From contig NW_006763138.1 of the NCBI RefSeq assembly GCF_000264905.1, forward strand, positions 290,834-354,833: 64,000 nucleotides of DNA, given 5' to 3'. This document shows positions 37,226 to 48,199 of the stretch, piece after piece (within the stretch, counting starts at the first letter, position 1; the number at the start of each line of letters is the position of its first letter). Source of the stretch: Stereum hirsutum FP-91666 SS1 (Eukaryota; Basidiomycota; Agaricomycetes; Russulales; Stereaceae). The position numbers and the translations under genes were made by a program. The notes under the pieces were generated by a model. It searched no databases and was not told the DNA's origin. It saw only the letters and a list, made by a program, of their open reading frames with translations.

Positions 37226-39505
37226 CTAGAAGCGGTTGTTAAGATGGGGAACACGGAACTGGCCACTCAACCGCTTCTCACGACCAAGCTTGAGGAAGCT
37301 TTCACCTCTGCCCTTCTGTGCTGCAGCCCCTGGCCTCTGCGGCAGGCCCCGAATTGGAATCGTGAAGCTGCTGGGCGGTCGCTGAGACTGAGGGCGTTCT
37401 GAGGCGGCCGAAGGCGTCATGGGGAGGCTGGGAATCATTGTCGTTGAACCGTGCAGACGGATAGTCGAAATATGTTTGGCCGGGGGAACCACGAGACTGG
37501 ACGAATCGAGGTCGATGTAGGAGAACCGAGGAGGGTCCTCGCCGGATTTAGAGGGCCAATCTGTGTCGTCGGGATTGTTGGCGAAAGAGGCGGGGGTGAA
37601 GTTGTCGCCCGCGAGAGCGGAGATGACGCTCACTGTAAGTTTTGCGTTGATAATGGAAGTGAGCTTTCTGGCCCAGAAGGAAGAGCGACAAGGTATACGT
37701 ACGATAATGAGCGAGCCCCTTGCCAAAGTTGAGACGACAGAGAATACCCGCAACGAACGTGAGGAGTAGGAGGATGTACGCCGTAACGGTGACGGTTGCG
37801 AAGAAGGGCCAGATGCTGAGGTAGAAACGATAGAGTGGAGAGAAGTACATTGCGGTCCAAATTCCTGTCAACGCGGCTCCCGTTGCGATGAAACACCAGA
37901 AGAAAATCCGGGCTTCTCGCCGGATGGAGTACCAGCCCTGCAAAAGCCGGATTAAAATCGGAATGCTAGGATATAAAGGGAAAGGAGACACGTACGAGGA
38001 CGATCCAGACGAGCTCTAGCTATAAGGAAAGACAGGTCAGTGGTTGCTCGAACGGATAGAAGAGTAGATACCGTACTACGACGGAGACGACAAAGAGGGC
38101 AAGGTAGAGAGTGTAGCTAGTCATGTCGGCATCATGTAGATGCTCGCTCAGCCTGTTGATCCATAGAGCAGTACCAGCAATCATGAAGAAAGAAGCCAGT
38201 TGCATAGTCATATAGAAGGCCAGATAGATCTGGATCAAACGGGGTTAACACATACGACCTCAATAGTATCTGATTCGAACCTTGTAGATGCGGTTAATTT
38301 CTGGAGACGCTCCGACGCTGTTGAACGTTTGCCGCTCATACATCTGAAATATGGCACATTAGAGTGGTGATCGTACGATCAAAAGGTGTGGATATACCAA
38401 GAACAATTTCCACGAGATGAGCCAGGACATAACCAGAACGGTGCAATTGACGATGAGGATAGGGACCTGGCCATTCACGGTCAATACACTTTTCCTGTCA
38501 GCGTGAAGACCGAACGTACAGAGTGGTTCAAACGGACGTCCCACCAGCCGTTGAGGACATCGACACCATCACAGGCATCTCCGACAACAAACTGGACGTA
38601 TTGGGACCTCATCTTGAGCTGACTGTGCACGTTGAAACCGGCCCATGCAGTATCAAGAACGTGGCTGGCCAAGGCGGCAATACTGCGAGGTCGTGGAGAC
38701 GATGAGCGAGCCAATCGTTAATGGAAGTCGGAGAGCTTACAGATGTGGGATTGAATCTGTCAAGATCTGAGCACAAAACGATTTGAGTGAAGACATGTGC
38801 GCGACGCGTGAAACACACGTACCGCGGTAACCGAGAGGATGAGAAGCCACAGTTGGAAGAACAGGGTAGCAATGTCTTCGCGCTTGCCGTCGTGGAATCT
38901 GTTTGAACTTGTGAGAACATTCACTGCACGTCGCAATGGGGAGAGGAAGCGTACGTTTCCAATATCCATGGCAGCGACATTGCACACCGATCGCTGATGG
39001 AACTCGAGTTCGTTGTCACTGTAACGTCGTCCAAGAGTTTGCTCGACTTGGGTGATGAAACGTCAGCTGTTCAGTAGGAAATAGAACCAAGTGAGTGAAC
39101 AGACACACCTTTCTCTCTGCGCGAGTCGCATAGCTCTGCGTCCTTTCCTCCACGTGAGGCGCTGAGATGCTGAGACAATCCTGGAAATCGTCCGTAGGGA
39201 TGGTCGAGCACAGTTGGAGCATATCATCAGAGATGATCGTAAAACCAGCCGTGACGTTGTGCTGCGCGAGGATAGCCTCAACGCGGTCGACAACCGTTAT
39301 ATCATCCGCAAGGGACATGGATTGGAGGATGAACTGGACTGCGAACTGGGCGAGTGCGAGAAAGAAGTAGCATGCTATGAAGCGAGAAAGAACCAGGCGA
39401 AGGCGCTGGTAGACGGGCGAACGTGAACGGTGGCAGCATTGGCGAAAAAAGGCAAAAACTTACAAGTTGCTCTGCCTTAGCCTTGACCTGGAACCATGCT
39501 AGCAT
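37226..39505 (-). CDS. Seven-TM membrane protein of unknown function
   Basis: I do not recognise the family. Twelve minus-strand exons keep frame: 39505-39464, 39405-39109, 39046-38955, 38898-38823, 38766-38741, 38682-38545, 38494-38398, 38343-38281, 38229-38077, 38019-37996, 37937-37703, 37632-37226, giving 549 aa. Hydrophobic segments: FIACYFFLALAQFAVQFIL; LWLLILSVTA; ILIVNCTVLVMSWLISW; LAFYMTMQLASFFMIAGTA; TLYLALFVVSVVLELVWIVL; FFWCFIATGAALTGIWTAMY; FATVTVTAYILLLLTFVAGI. Between the first two lies a loop of over 100 residues containing six Cys and at least one N-x-T sequon (HNVTAG), so it is probably lumenal or extracellular. The C-terminal tail (about 150 aa) is Ser/Pro-rich. Several exons are under 30 nt. 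Boundaries of exons 3, 6 and 9 were chosen for frame and are less sure. Confidence 0.75.
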
Positions 39506-40461
39506 ATTTCCGCAAAACGGAGGGCGAAAGGAGCGGAATTGCCAGTAAAGGCAGCCAATGAACAGAGAAAGGGAAACGGCTCAGCCGGAGAACGAGTTGA
39601 GAGCCTGCTCCTGTAGACCAGCTAGTTCAGTGCGGAGGAAAGAAAGAGGACTGAGCGGGGTCGAGAGAAGGAGGTGGGGGGCGCCAGCTCGCTTCAAATG
39701 CGTGGATTTCGTAATTATTTAAGCATCGAAACTGCGCAACGGGAACAGATGCCATGGCTACGAGTACACAGTGTGCATCGATACAGTATCGCACAAGTTC
39801 GCTTTGAGTTCGCTGCTGTGGTCTCGGTGTGGCGAAGACCGCAAAAGACAAAAGGCGATCATTGACAGCAATTTGCAGAATCGTAGTCGCAGTCGCTTTT
39901 TTCTGCGATGGGGCTTGCGGCTTCTTCTGACGCAACCGACTCCCATAACAGGTTGTGAGCGCCACGACCACCGTCCTCTGGCCGCGGGCCACCCTCCACT
40001 GTAAAGCAATGTTTCGAGATATCTCCATCTCAAAAATTGTACAAGTGATTCTAGTGTGTTGTTGACACACTCACAGTCCTAAAACCCAATATTTAAGTGG
40101 CAGCATCGAGGCTGGCTCGAGGACGAGCACTGTGGCCCCGTGTGGAGTGGCCCGTCGGAATGGCCGGGGACAGCTCCGAGTGGAGCACAGGCTTCTCCGC
40201 GAGAAATCTGGGTGCGACTACGATTCTGCAAACCGCTGGAATAATTGATCGGCGAACATCTCCTCGGAGGCGTCAAAGAGAACCCAGATCGGGGGATGCT
40301 GGGCGGGTCGGAAGGATGGTCGGGAGACCGGCCGGGAGAGGGCACGGACGGGGCCGGAGGGTCGATGACTTCACGAAAAGGCGGGCGCGCTGCTGACCAT
40401 CTCCACGACCACCATTGGGAACGACGACGCCAGGCAGCGCACCGTCTAACCACTCTCCACC
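39506..40461. promoter_or_regulatory. Divergent promoter, seven-TM protein / KGD1
   Basis: This 956-bp gap lies between divergent starts. The KGD1 side ends in a C-rich leader (caccatg context at the ATG, 40462). Open frames here lack domains. No RNA gene was recognised. Confidence 0.5.
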
Positions 40462-43400
40462 ATGCTCAACAGACGAGCTCTCCTTCGCCTCCGCCCCTCT
40501 GCGACGGGCAGGTACAAGCTCGCGCACGTGTCCCAGGGCTCCGTTCTTGTCCAGCGTGCCCTTGCGACTCCCGCAAAGGCACCTTCTCCCAATGACCCGT
40601 TTGCTAACGGCACCAATGCGTACTATGCAGAGGAGATGTATCGTCACTGGAGACAGGACCCGTCCTCGGTACATGCTTCTTGGGATGCTTACTTTAAGGG
40701 CCTCGACAAGGGCCTCGGGGCAAACGCCTTCCAGCCCCCACCCAGATTCCTACCAGCTCCCGCAGATGGTGCACCAGCTCTCCATGCTTCTGGTGGTGCT
40801 CAGCTCGATGATCATCTCAAGGTGAAATTGCTTCCGTCTCTTCATCCCTCCCCATCCTCACATCCCGACCACAGGTGCAACTTCTCGTCCGTGCCTACCA
40901 AGTCCGTGGACATCACGTCGCAGAACTCGACCCCCTCGGAATTCTCGATGCCGACCTCCAGGACGTCAACCCTCCGGAACTCGAACTTAGCCATTACGGG
41001 TTCTCCGAGCGGGATCTCGACAAGGAGATCACCCTTGGCCCCGGTATCCTCCCCCACTTCATGACCGATGATAGGTCAACGATGCCACTCCGTGACATCA
41101 TCAAGACCTTAAAGAGAATCTACTGTGAGTTCTCTTCTTGCCTCGGATCCAAGTCTTCTCTGACACCACTCCACATCAGGCGGTGCGGTTGGCATACAGT
41201 ACATCCATATCCCGGACAAGGATCAGTGCGACTGGATCCGTCAACGCGTTGAAATTCCTAAGCCTTGGAACTACACTGTCGAGGAGAAGCGCATGATCCT
41301 CGATCGCCTTATGTGGTCAGAATCATTCGAGAAATTTATCTCGATGAAGTACCCCAACGAGAAGCGTTTCGGTCTTGAAGGTTGCGAGGCCCTCATCCCC
41401 GGTATGAAAGCTCTCATCGATAGGTCTGTCGATCATGGCGTCAAACATGTCACCATGGGCATGCCCCACCGTGGCCGTCTCAATGTCCTCGCGAATGTCA
41501 TCCGGAAACCCATCGAGGCTATCCTCAACGAGTTCTCGCCCTCCACCGAGGACTCGGATCCCGGAGGAGACGTGAAATACCATCTTGGTGCAAACTATAT
41601 TCGTCCCACACCCTCTGGAAAGAAGGTCGCTCTTTCTCTCGTTGCGAACCCGTCCCATCTTGAAGCCGAGGATCCCGTCGTACTCGGCAAGACTCGTGGC
41701 ATCCAACACTTTGAGAACGACGAAACCAACCATGTCACTGCGATGGGTGTCCTTCTTCACGGAGACGCTGCGTTTGCTGGCCAGGGCGTCGTCTACGAGA
41801 CCATGGGCTTCCACAACCTCCCTTCTTATGGTACTGGTGGAACCATTCATCTCATTGTCAACAACCAGATCGGTTTCACCACTGATCCTCGCTTCGCCCG
41901 CTCGACGCCCTATCCGTCGGATATCGCCAAGTCTCTGGATGCTCCCATTTTCCACGTCAACGGCGACAATGTCGAGGCCGTTACCTTCGTGTGTCAGCTC
42001 GCCGCCGATTATCGTGCCAAGTTCAAGAAAGACGTCGTTATCGACATCGTCTGCTATCGTCGTTACGGACACAACGAGACGGACCAGCCTAGTTTTACGC
42101 AACCCCGCATGTACAAAGCCATCGAAAAGCAGCCCACTCCGCTCACCCAATACACCAAGTTCCTCGTCAACCGCGGCACGTTCACGGAGAAGGATATCGA
42201 GGAGCACAGGAAGTGGGTCATGGGGATGCTAGAGACTGCCGCCAACGCTGCGAAGGACTACGCCCCAACTAGCAAGGAATGGCTTTCCGCTCCCTGGCAG
42301 GGCTTCCCCTCTCCCAAGCAGCTCGCGGAGGAGACTCTTCCCACCCGTCCTACTGGTGTAGACGAAGAAACGCTCAAGCACATCGGTCAAACCATCTCCA
42401 CGTATCCTCCGAACTTCAAAGTCCATCGCAACCTTTCTCGTATCCTGAACGGTCGTGGCAAGACTGTCCAAGAAGGCCAGAATATCGATTGGTCCACCGC
42501 TGAGGCCCTTGCATTCGGCTCCCTTGCTCTCGAGAAGAAGCATGTGCGTGTATCAGGCCAGGACGTCGAACGCGGCACCTTCTCTCAACGTCATGCTATC
42601 CTCCACGATCAAGAGAACGAGGCCCAGTATGTTCCTCTCAACAATCTCGGCAACAACCAGGCCCGTTTCGTCGTCTGCAATTCTTCCCTTTCTGAGTTCG
42701 GCGCTCTCGGCTTCGAGTTGGGATACTCCCTCGTTTCTCCTGACGCCCTGACTATCTGGGAGGCGCAGTTCGGTGATTTCGCCAACAATGCGCAATGCAT
42801 CATTGACCAGTTCATCGCCTCGGGGGAACGCAAATGGTTACAGCGCACCGGTCTCGTCATGAGTCTTCCTCACGGTTATGACGGCCAGGGCCCGGAGCAC
42901 TCTAGTGCTAGGATGGAGCGCTTCTTGCAACTCTGTGACGACCATCCTCATGTATTCCCTACAGCAGAAAAGATCGAGAGGCAACATCAAGATTGCAACA
43001 TGCAGATCGTGTATCCCACCACGCCTGCCAACTATGTGAGCAATTTTGCTCACCCGCCGAGAACGGTTTAGCTGATCCTCTGGTCTACAGTTCCATGTCC
43101 TTCGTCGTCAAATTCACCGTGATTTCCGCAAACCGGTTTGTTCAGCTGTTTTCTCCTCATAGACATGACTCTCACCTGACCCATGACTTCAGCTCGTCGT
43201 GTTCTTCTCCAAGTCTCTGTTGCGCCACCCTAAGGCCCGCTCGTCGCTGGATGAGATGACGGGCGAGACGACCTTCCAGAGATACCTCCCAGAGGAATCT
43301 CCAGATCTGGTTGCCCCCGATCAGATTAGACGACACATTCTTTGCACTGGTGTGTAGTTTCCTGCGACTGACTCCTTATCGGCCATATTTAACCACACGA

Positions 43401-43930
43401 TTGTCCAGGTCAAGTTTATCAAACTCTCCTCGCGGAGCGGGAGGAGAAGGGTATCAAGGACGTCGCGATCAGCAGGATCGAGCAGATCTCACCTTTCCCA
43501 TACGATCTCGTAAGTTTTTCTTCATTCACAGTACCTTTGCTCTTCACTCATCGCGGTGCCACAGGTCACACCTCATCTTGACCAGTACCCGAACGCAGAC
43601 CTTCTATGGTGTCAGGTTAGAACCTCATCATATTATACGCTTGCTGGTGGCTCATGAACCGTTGTAGGAGGAGCCGCTCAACAATGGCGCCTGGACTTAC
43701 GTAGGGCCCCGTATCTACACGGCCGGCAAGGAGACAAAGCACCACCAGGGCAAGTACCCTCTCTACGCCGGTCGGGAGCCAACGAGTTCCGTCGCCACCG
43801 GAAGCAAGGTAAGCCTTGCGTCCTGCAGGCCGATACGTTTTCATCTTACTGACACTTCATGTCTGCCCGTTTGTAGATCCAGCACAAGAAGGAGATCGAA
43901 GCCTTCCTTGCGACCGCTTTCGGATCATGA
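40462..43930 (+). CDS. KGD1: 2-oxoglutarate dehydrogenase E1, mitochondrial
   Basis: Thiamine-diphosphate E1 subunit of the TCA-cycle 2-oxoglutarate dehydrogenase complex; it decarboxylates 2-oxoglutarate and passes succinyl to E2 lipoate. Exons: 40462-40821, 40875-41124, 41180-43035, 43091-43135, 43193-43349, 43409-43509, 43565-43615, 43668-43808, 43877-43930, giving 1004 aa, the usual size. The N-terminus ([19 protein letters not shown]) is an Arg-rich matrix presequence. [19 protein letters not shown] begins the conserved body. [13 protein letters not shown] and [22 protein letters not shown] carry the ThDP/Mg site, and [18 protein letters not shown] binds cofactor. The C-terminus [18 protein letters not shown] matches the family. 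It is intact. Confidence 0.97.
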
Positions 43931-44590
43931 TTGTTTGTCTGACGGTTCTATGGCCTTGGCGGTTATCGTGCATCATATCTTGCTTTTCTCGTGGACAGTT
44001 AATAAACGTTTCCTCTTTTCGCACTCTCGTTGTGAACTTTGTGATCGTGTGCACCATGTGTCAGCAGGGTTCGAATGAGAGTTTGAATGAGAGCTGGTGT
44101 CAAATTCGACTATCGCATTGTGGGGCAACTCGGTATGCTAGGATTTCATGAGAGTACATTGTCTTAGATCGAGCCATAGTAGATGTTGTCCGACCGGTGC
44201 GGGGGCTTTGAGCAGACTCGTTCATGATTACCACCGAACAACCCTCCTACGAGTTGTCTACGGGCGATTTTGGGCGTATCTAGCTCCGAACTCTGAGAGG
44301 GCGAGTACACTAAGAGGGGAATATATTTAAGACCCCAACTATGTATCCATCGCTACAACTCGCACATGTCGACCGAGAAGTACAACTTTGCCAAGGAAAT
44401 GTACAGAAACTAGATTGTGTGTTGAGATATACAGAAATGTACGACAGAATACAATATATACCACCAAGCTCGAAGACTATATGCTGCCTGCAATATGCGT
44501 GAAAGGTCTCGCTCAACCGAACATCTACGGTCTCATCTGTGAAGTAAGCCGCCACCGCCCTCATCCACGTAGCCTTGTACATTTACATTG
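43931..44590. other. Intergenic region between convergent genes
   Basis: 3' flanks of KGD1 and of the spindle-pole gene. AT-rich in its right half. No gene, tRNA or repeat was recognised. Confidence 0.4.
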
Positions 44591-47500
44591 CTAATTCTTG
44601 TCTCTCGAGGCGGACTCACCAACCGGCTTGTCCGAGAAGGTCAAGAGGTCGGTAAGTGAAGCAATGTGATCGCCCTAGGGTTTCTTATGAGCGAAACGCC
44701 GCGAAAAATATTCAGATCAACGTACCTTCTGTTCTAGAATGTCAATTACTTCACGCAGATGGTCGGCTAGAACATTGCGTTTGACAACGTTCGAAGTGGG
44801 GTCCATGAGCTTGTATTGGTCCGCCAACTCGGTATAAATCCTGTTATACAAAAGATGTCAATTTTGATGAACGAGAGGTGGTGAACGATATCAAAGGCAC
44901 ATACCCTTTGTAATGAGTGAAATCATCTTCGAGCTCCCTCAGTACCTTCATCAGCACGGTCTGCGGAGGTACGCGGTCCTTTGGTGTGCCCTTTGCTAAG
45001 AAGTCGAGGTTGTAGGGATATGTGTCCGCTGCCTTTCCTCTTAAACCAGCCCGTCGTTCACCGGCGGTTTCCACCTCTTCTCCATCCTCGAACCCTTCAT
45101 CATCCTTCTCAGCGTCGCTATCCTCCGGGGCCTTTACGCGTGTTTTAGCCCCCTTTCTTCTCTTCGTGGTAGACCAAAGCGCCTCGCCAAGACTTTCACC
45201 AGTAGAGTGCGCACGACGACGACGGCAAGTTCTGCAGGTCTTGACGTTATGCTCGGGGGCCGAGAAAAACATCCGTTCGAGACGTGTACCGCGGATCTGA
45301 GGGAAAGGTGCAGCTGCAGGAGCTGCCACCTCTGGCTCTTGACCACTTCGCGCAGAACGACGAAGTGGCATAGAAGAGAAGTCGCCGGCTGGCTTTTTGC
45401 GTGATTTACCGGCGGCATGAGATGGAGTCGGGGCTGTAGGTCTACTATGGCCCTGAATCTGGGACGGGCTGGAGCAATGCCTTCTTAATCGCTGAGACGA
45501 ATGCGACAGAGCAGGAGATGTTGGTCTACTTCGTTGTTCTTCGTCGATATGACTGCCATTCCATGACACGCTACGTTCTGAGCCAGTGCGAGGCGACGCA
45601 CGACCAGCAGGTGCTGAATGTTGAGATGACTGGGAGTGTGCACTAGAATGAGAGTGTGAGTCGGACATGCGAGAATACGATCGCTCAGAGCGCCGTTCTT
45701 CCATCTCGACTGAGATACGCTCGAGCTCGTTGGGATCGACGTAGTGACGCCGACCGGACTGCCCTATGTCGACGGGTCTGGATGGGGGAGAAGGCGGGGC
45801 AGAATATGAAGGATCACGCGATTCCAACATCGACTCGCCATGGTACTCCGGTGCTTGCACTTCCCTCTCATCTTCAGTCTCGATGTCTGAGTCCGGCCGG
45901 TCGGTGTACAGACGTGTTCCAGGTTGACGAATCTCTTCAGGCTCCGTGGCTTCTATACGGCCTCGATCCTGGCGGCTTCGACGTTCGCGTAGGCCCTCCT
46001 CTACAACCCCCTTCAGAACCTCTATCTCGCCAGCGACCTTCTCGACTTCGGTGCGAAGACGATCGACGTTGCCTACTTTCTCTTGGAGAGTATGAGAGTC
46101 AGCTTCCCGCAACGTGCGGAGTTCGTCGAGGAGACGTTGGTGTGAAGCGAGTTCAGTGGTCAGGCGCGTCATGTGGCTCCGTAAAGTTTGGATCAAAGCC
46201 TCTAGTGCTGCGTCACAGTTAGCGTCTCTAATATACATGACGGGAAGGAGCAAGCTTGGACTGACCTTTCTTCTCCTCGACAGCTTGCTTATACCTTTTC
46301 TGAACTTCCGCCACATCTTCTTCCGCACGGCCTTTGCCCTTGGTTCCACGAACGGCTGTATCCGACCGGTGCATCTGCTGGCGCTTGATGATATCCTCGC
46401 GCTGCAAGACGCGTTCGCGTTCGCGTACAACTTCTTGCTTGCACCCGTCCAACTCGCGTTCGAGCTCTAACATGCGGTGACGAGAAGTAGTGTTCTCGGA
46501 GTCGAGATGGGCGAGTTTTTGTTGTACGAGAGCTAGTGTGGCTATCAAGCGGGCTATAGAGGATTTTCAGCAAGATAGCCGCTTTGCTATTGAAACGACA
46601 AACCTTTGCCGTCGCCATATTCATCATGGTTGTCTTGATAAGGATAGTGATGTAATCTAGCCTTTGAAGGACTCTCAATAGCGCTGGTGAGCCCTGTCAC
46701 GTCCGGCAGGTAGACCGAGTTATTTGTTCCTCGCTTTGGAAAAAGTGATTGACCTGTTTGCGCCAAGGTCAGCCTAGAATAAAAATTGAAGAGAGAACAT
46801 ATCCGAGATAGTACCCACCGTGCACGCGATTGGGCTTGAGGGTGCTGTGTACATTGGGGCCCGGGACAAAATCAACTTCACTCTGCATAGCATCTTGATA
46901 GACGTCCCATCGGCTCTGCTCGGCTTCTATATCACGAGCGAGCCCACGAGCAAGTTTGGTAAACTTGGAATTACCGGTGGAAGGAGTTGGAGGACGGATT
47001 GTAACCTCGGGGTGGTGCGTTTGATGTGATTGGGGGCGGTGGGTCTTCTTGGCGCGAGGAGTTGGTTCTCCTTCGGCGATGTGCGAAGAATATGCAGCCT
47101 TGACATGCCTTCGGAGGGGAGCGAATGCTGGTGAAGGGGAGCGAGCAGCTGGAGATCGAGGTCGTTTGGGGGAAAAGGCAAGGTGTGAAAGGGCATCGGA
47201 AAGCTTGGGTCTCGCTGATGTGCTATGGTCGGGCGTGTCTAGTTCGGAGGTCGATGATGCAGAAGAGTTTGGTGAGCGAGAAGGGTGCATGCGGGTAGGT
47301 GTGGCTCGTGAGTCCTGGGGCTCAAATAGGCGATCGAGCTCAGCTGTGTTGTCGACAATAAGAGGGTCGAATGGAATGGAATTCGACTTTGAATGCGTTT
47401 GCATGGCGGCGGTCAGAGAACAATGTGACTTCTCGATAATGAAGGTACTCACAGGAAAGTTCCTAGATCGCGTGCGATCCGCATCGAAGAGACTGAATTT

Positions 47501-47947
47501 ACTGTCAATGTTGGCCACGAGGTCGTGAAGGGGCCTGTCCGGGTCGTATTCCGCCCCGCTGAGGCTAATGTCACGTCTCGCACCCCTGCCACCGAGGCCA
47601 GCGCTGAGAGTAAGAGCGCTAGCATGATGAGCGGCAGTGGACATGGTTTCACCGCCGTATGGATTGACACCGTCTTCGTCCTCGGCGGTGCGATAGGACC
47701 ATGCGTGGAGATGGCTGTAGCGATCGTCTGCGTCGAACTCGTCACGAGAAGGATCCATTGAGTGAAAAACAGAGAAAGGCGCCGAGGGTGCAGAATTATG
47801 ACGAGGGTATTCGAGGGAGTAGTCTTCTGGTGTGGACGAGAGATGGAGAGAAAGGTCAGTGTGCTGGAGATTGTGTTCGAGCTGGATACGATGCTGCTCC
47901 TGCTCGTCGCCGCGGATGCTGAAATCAAAGCGAGAGCCGCCGGGCAT
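44591..47947 (-). CDS. Spindle-pole-body protein with Cep57-type C-terminus (Ppc89-like)
   Basis: Likely structural or microtubule-binding centrosome/SPB protein. Minus-strand exons: 47947-47453, 47386-46819, 46753-46604, 46553-46266, 46207-44905, 44840-44726, 44674-44591, giving 1000 aa. Residues 1 to about 350 are disordered (Ser/Pro/His-rich). LPDVTGLTSAIESPSKA precedes long coiled coils (about 405-600: LIATLALVQQKLAHLDSE, LRTEVEKVAGEIEVLKGVVE). A basic, Ser-rich linker with CRTCRRRRA follows. The C-terminal block FLAKGTPKDRVPPQTVLMKV, RELEDDFTHYK, YTELADQYKLMDPTSNVVKR and LREVIDILEQK matches the Cep57 microtubule-binding domain. The start at 47947 is the first Met of the long frame after stop-free but unconserved sequence. 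The Ppc89 assignment is inferred from domain plan. Confidence 0.82.
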
Positions 47948-48199
47948 GGTAGATATGGGGCTGATAGGGAGACACCGAGGGAGAGAAAGAAATGCAAGAC
48001 GGCGGGCTGGCGAACGAACGAGAGCAGCAACCTGGAGGCGATCAACAACCGAATCGCGCCAAGACGACGCGCCGTCACAGCTCGTCACGCGCCACTCCGT
48101 CACGTGTGCACTTGTCATTTTCGCCGGTGTGGCAAATTCGAGGCAAATTGCCACACTTCCTGTACTACCACATCTTCTCTCGAACTCTTCTCATCACCC
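47948..48199. promoter_or_regulatory. Divergent promoter, SPB protein / BMS1
   Basis: 252 bp separate the divergent start codons. A near-repeat lies at about 48127-48154, where ggcaaattcg and ggcaaattgcc occur 12 nt apart. No TATA box was seen. Confidence 0.55.

Noticed and set aside
41323..42207. 294-codon open frame antisense to KGD1
   Set aside because: It overlaps conserved thiamine-enzyme coding sequence; strong codon bias of the sense gene explains the lack of stops.
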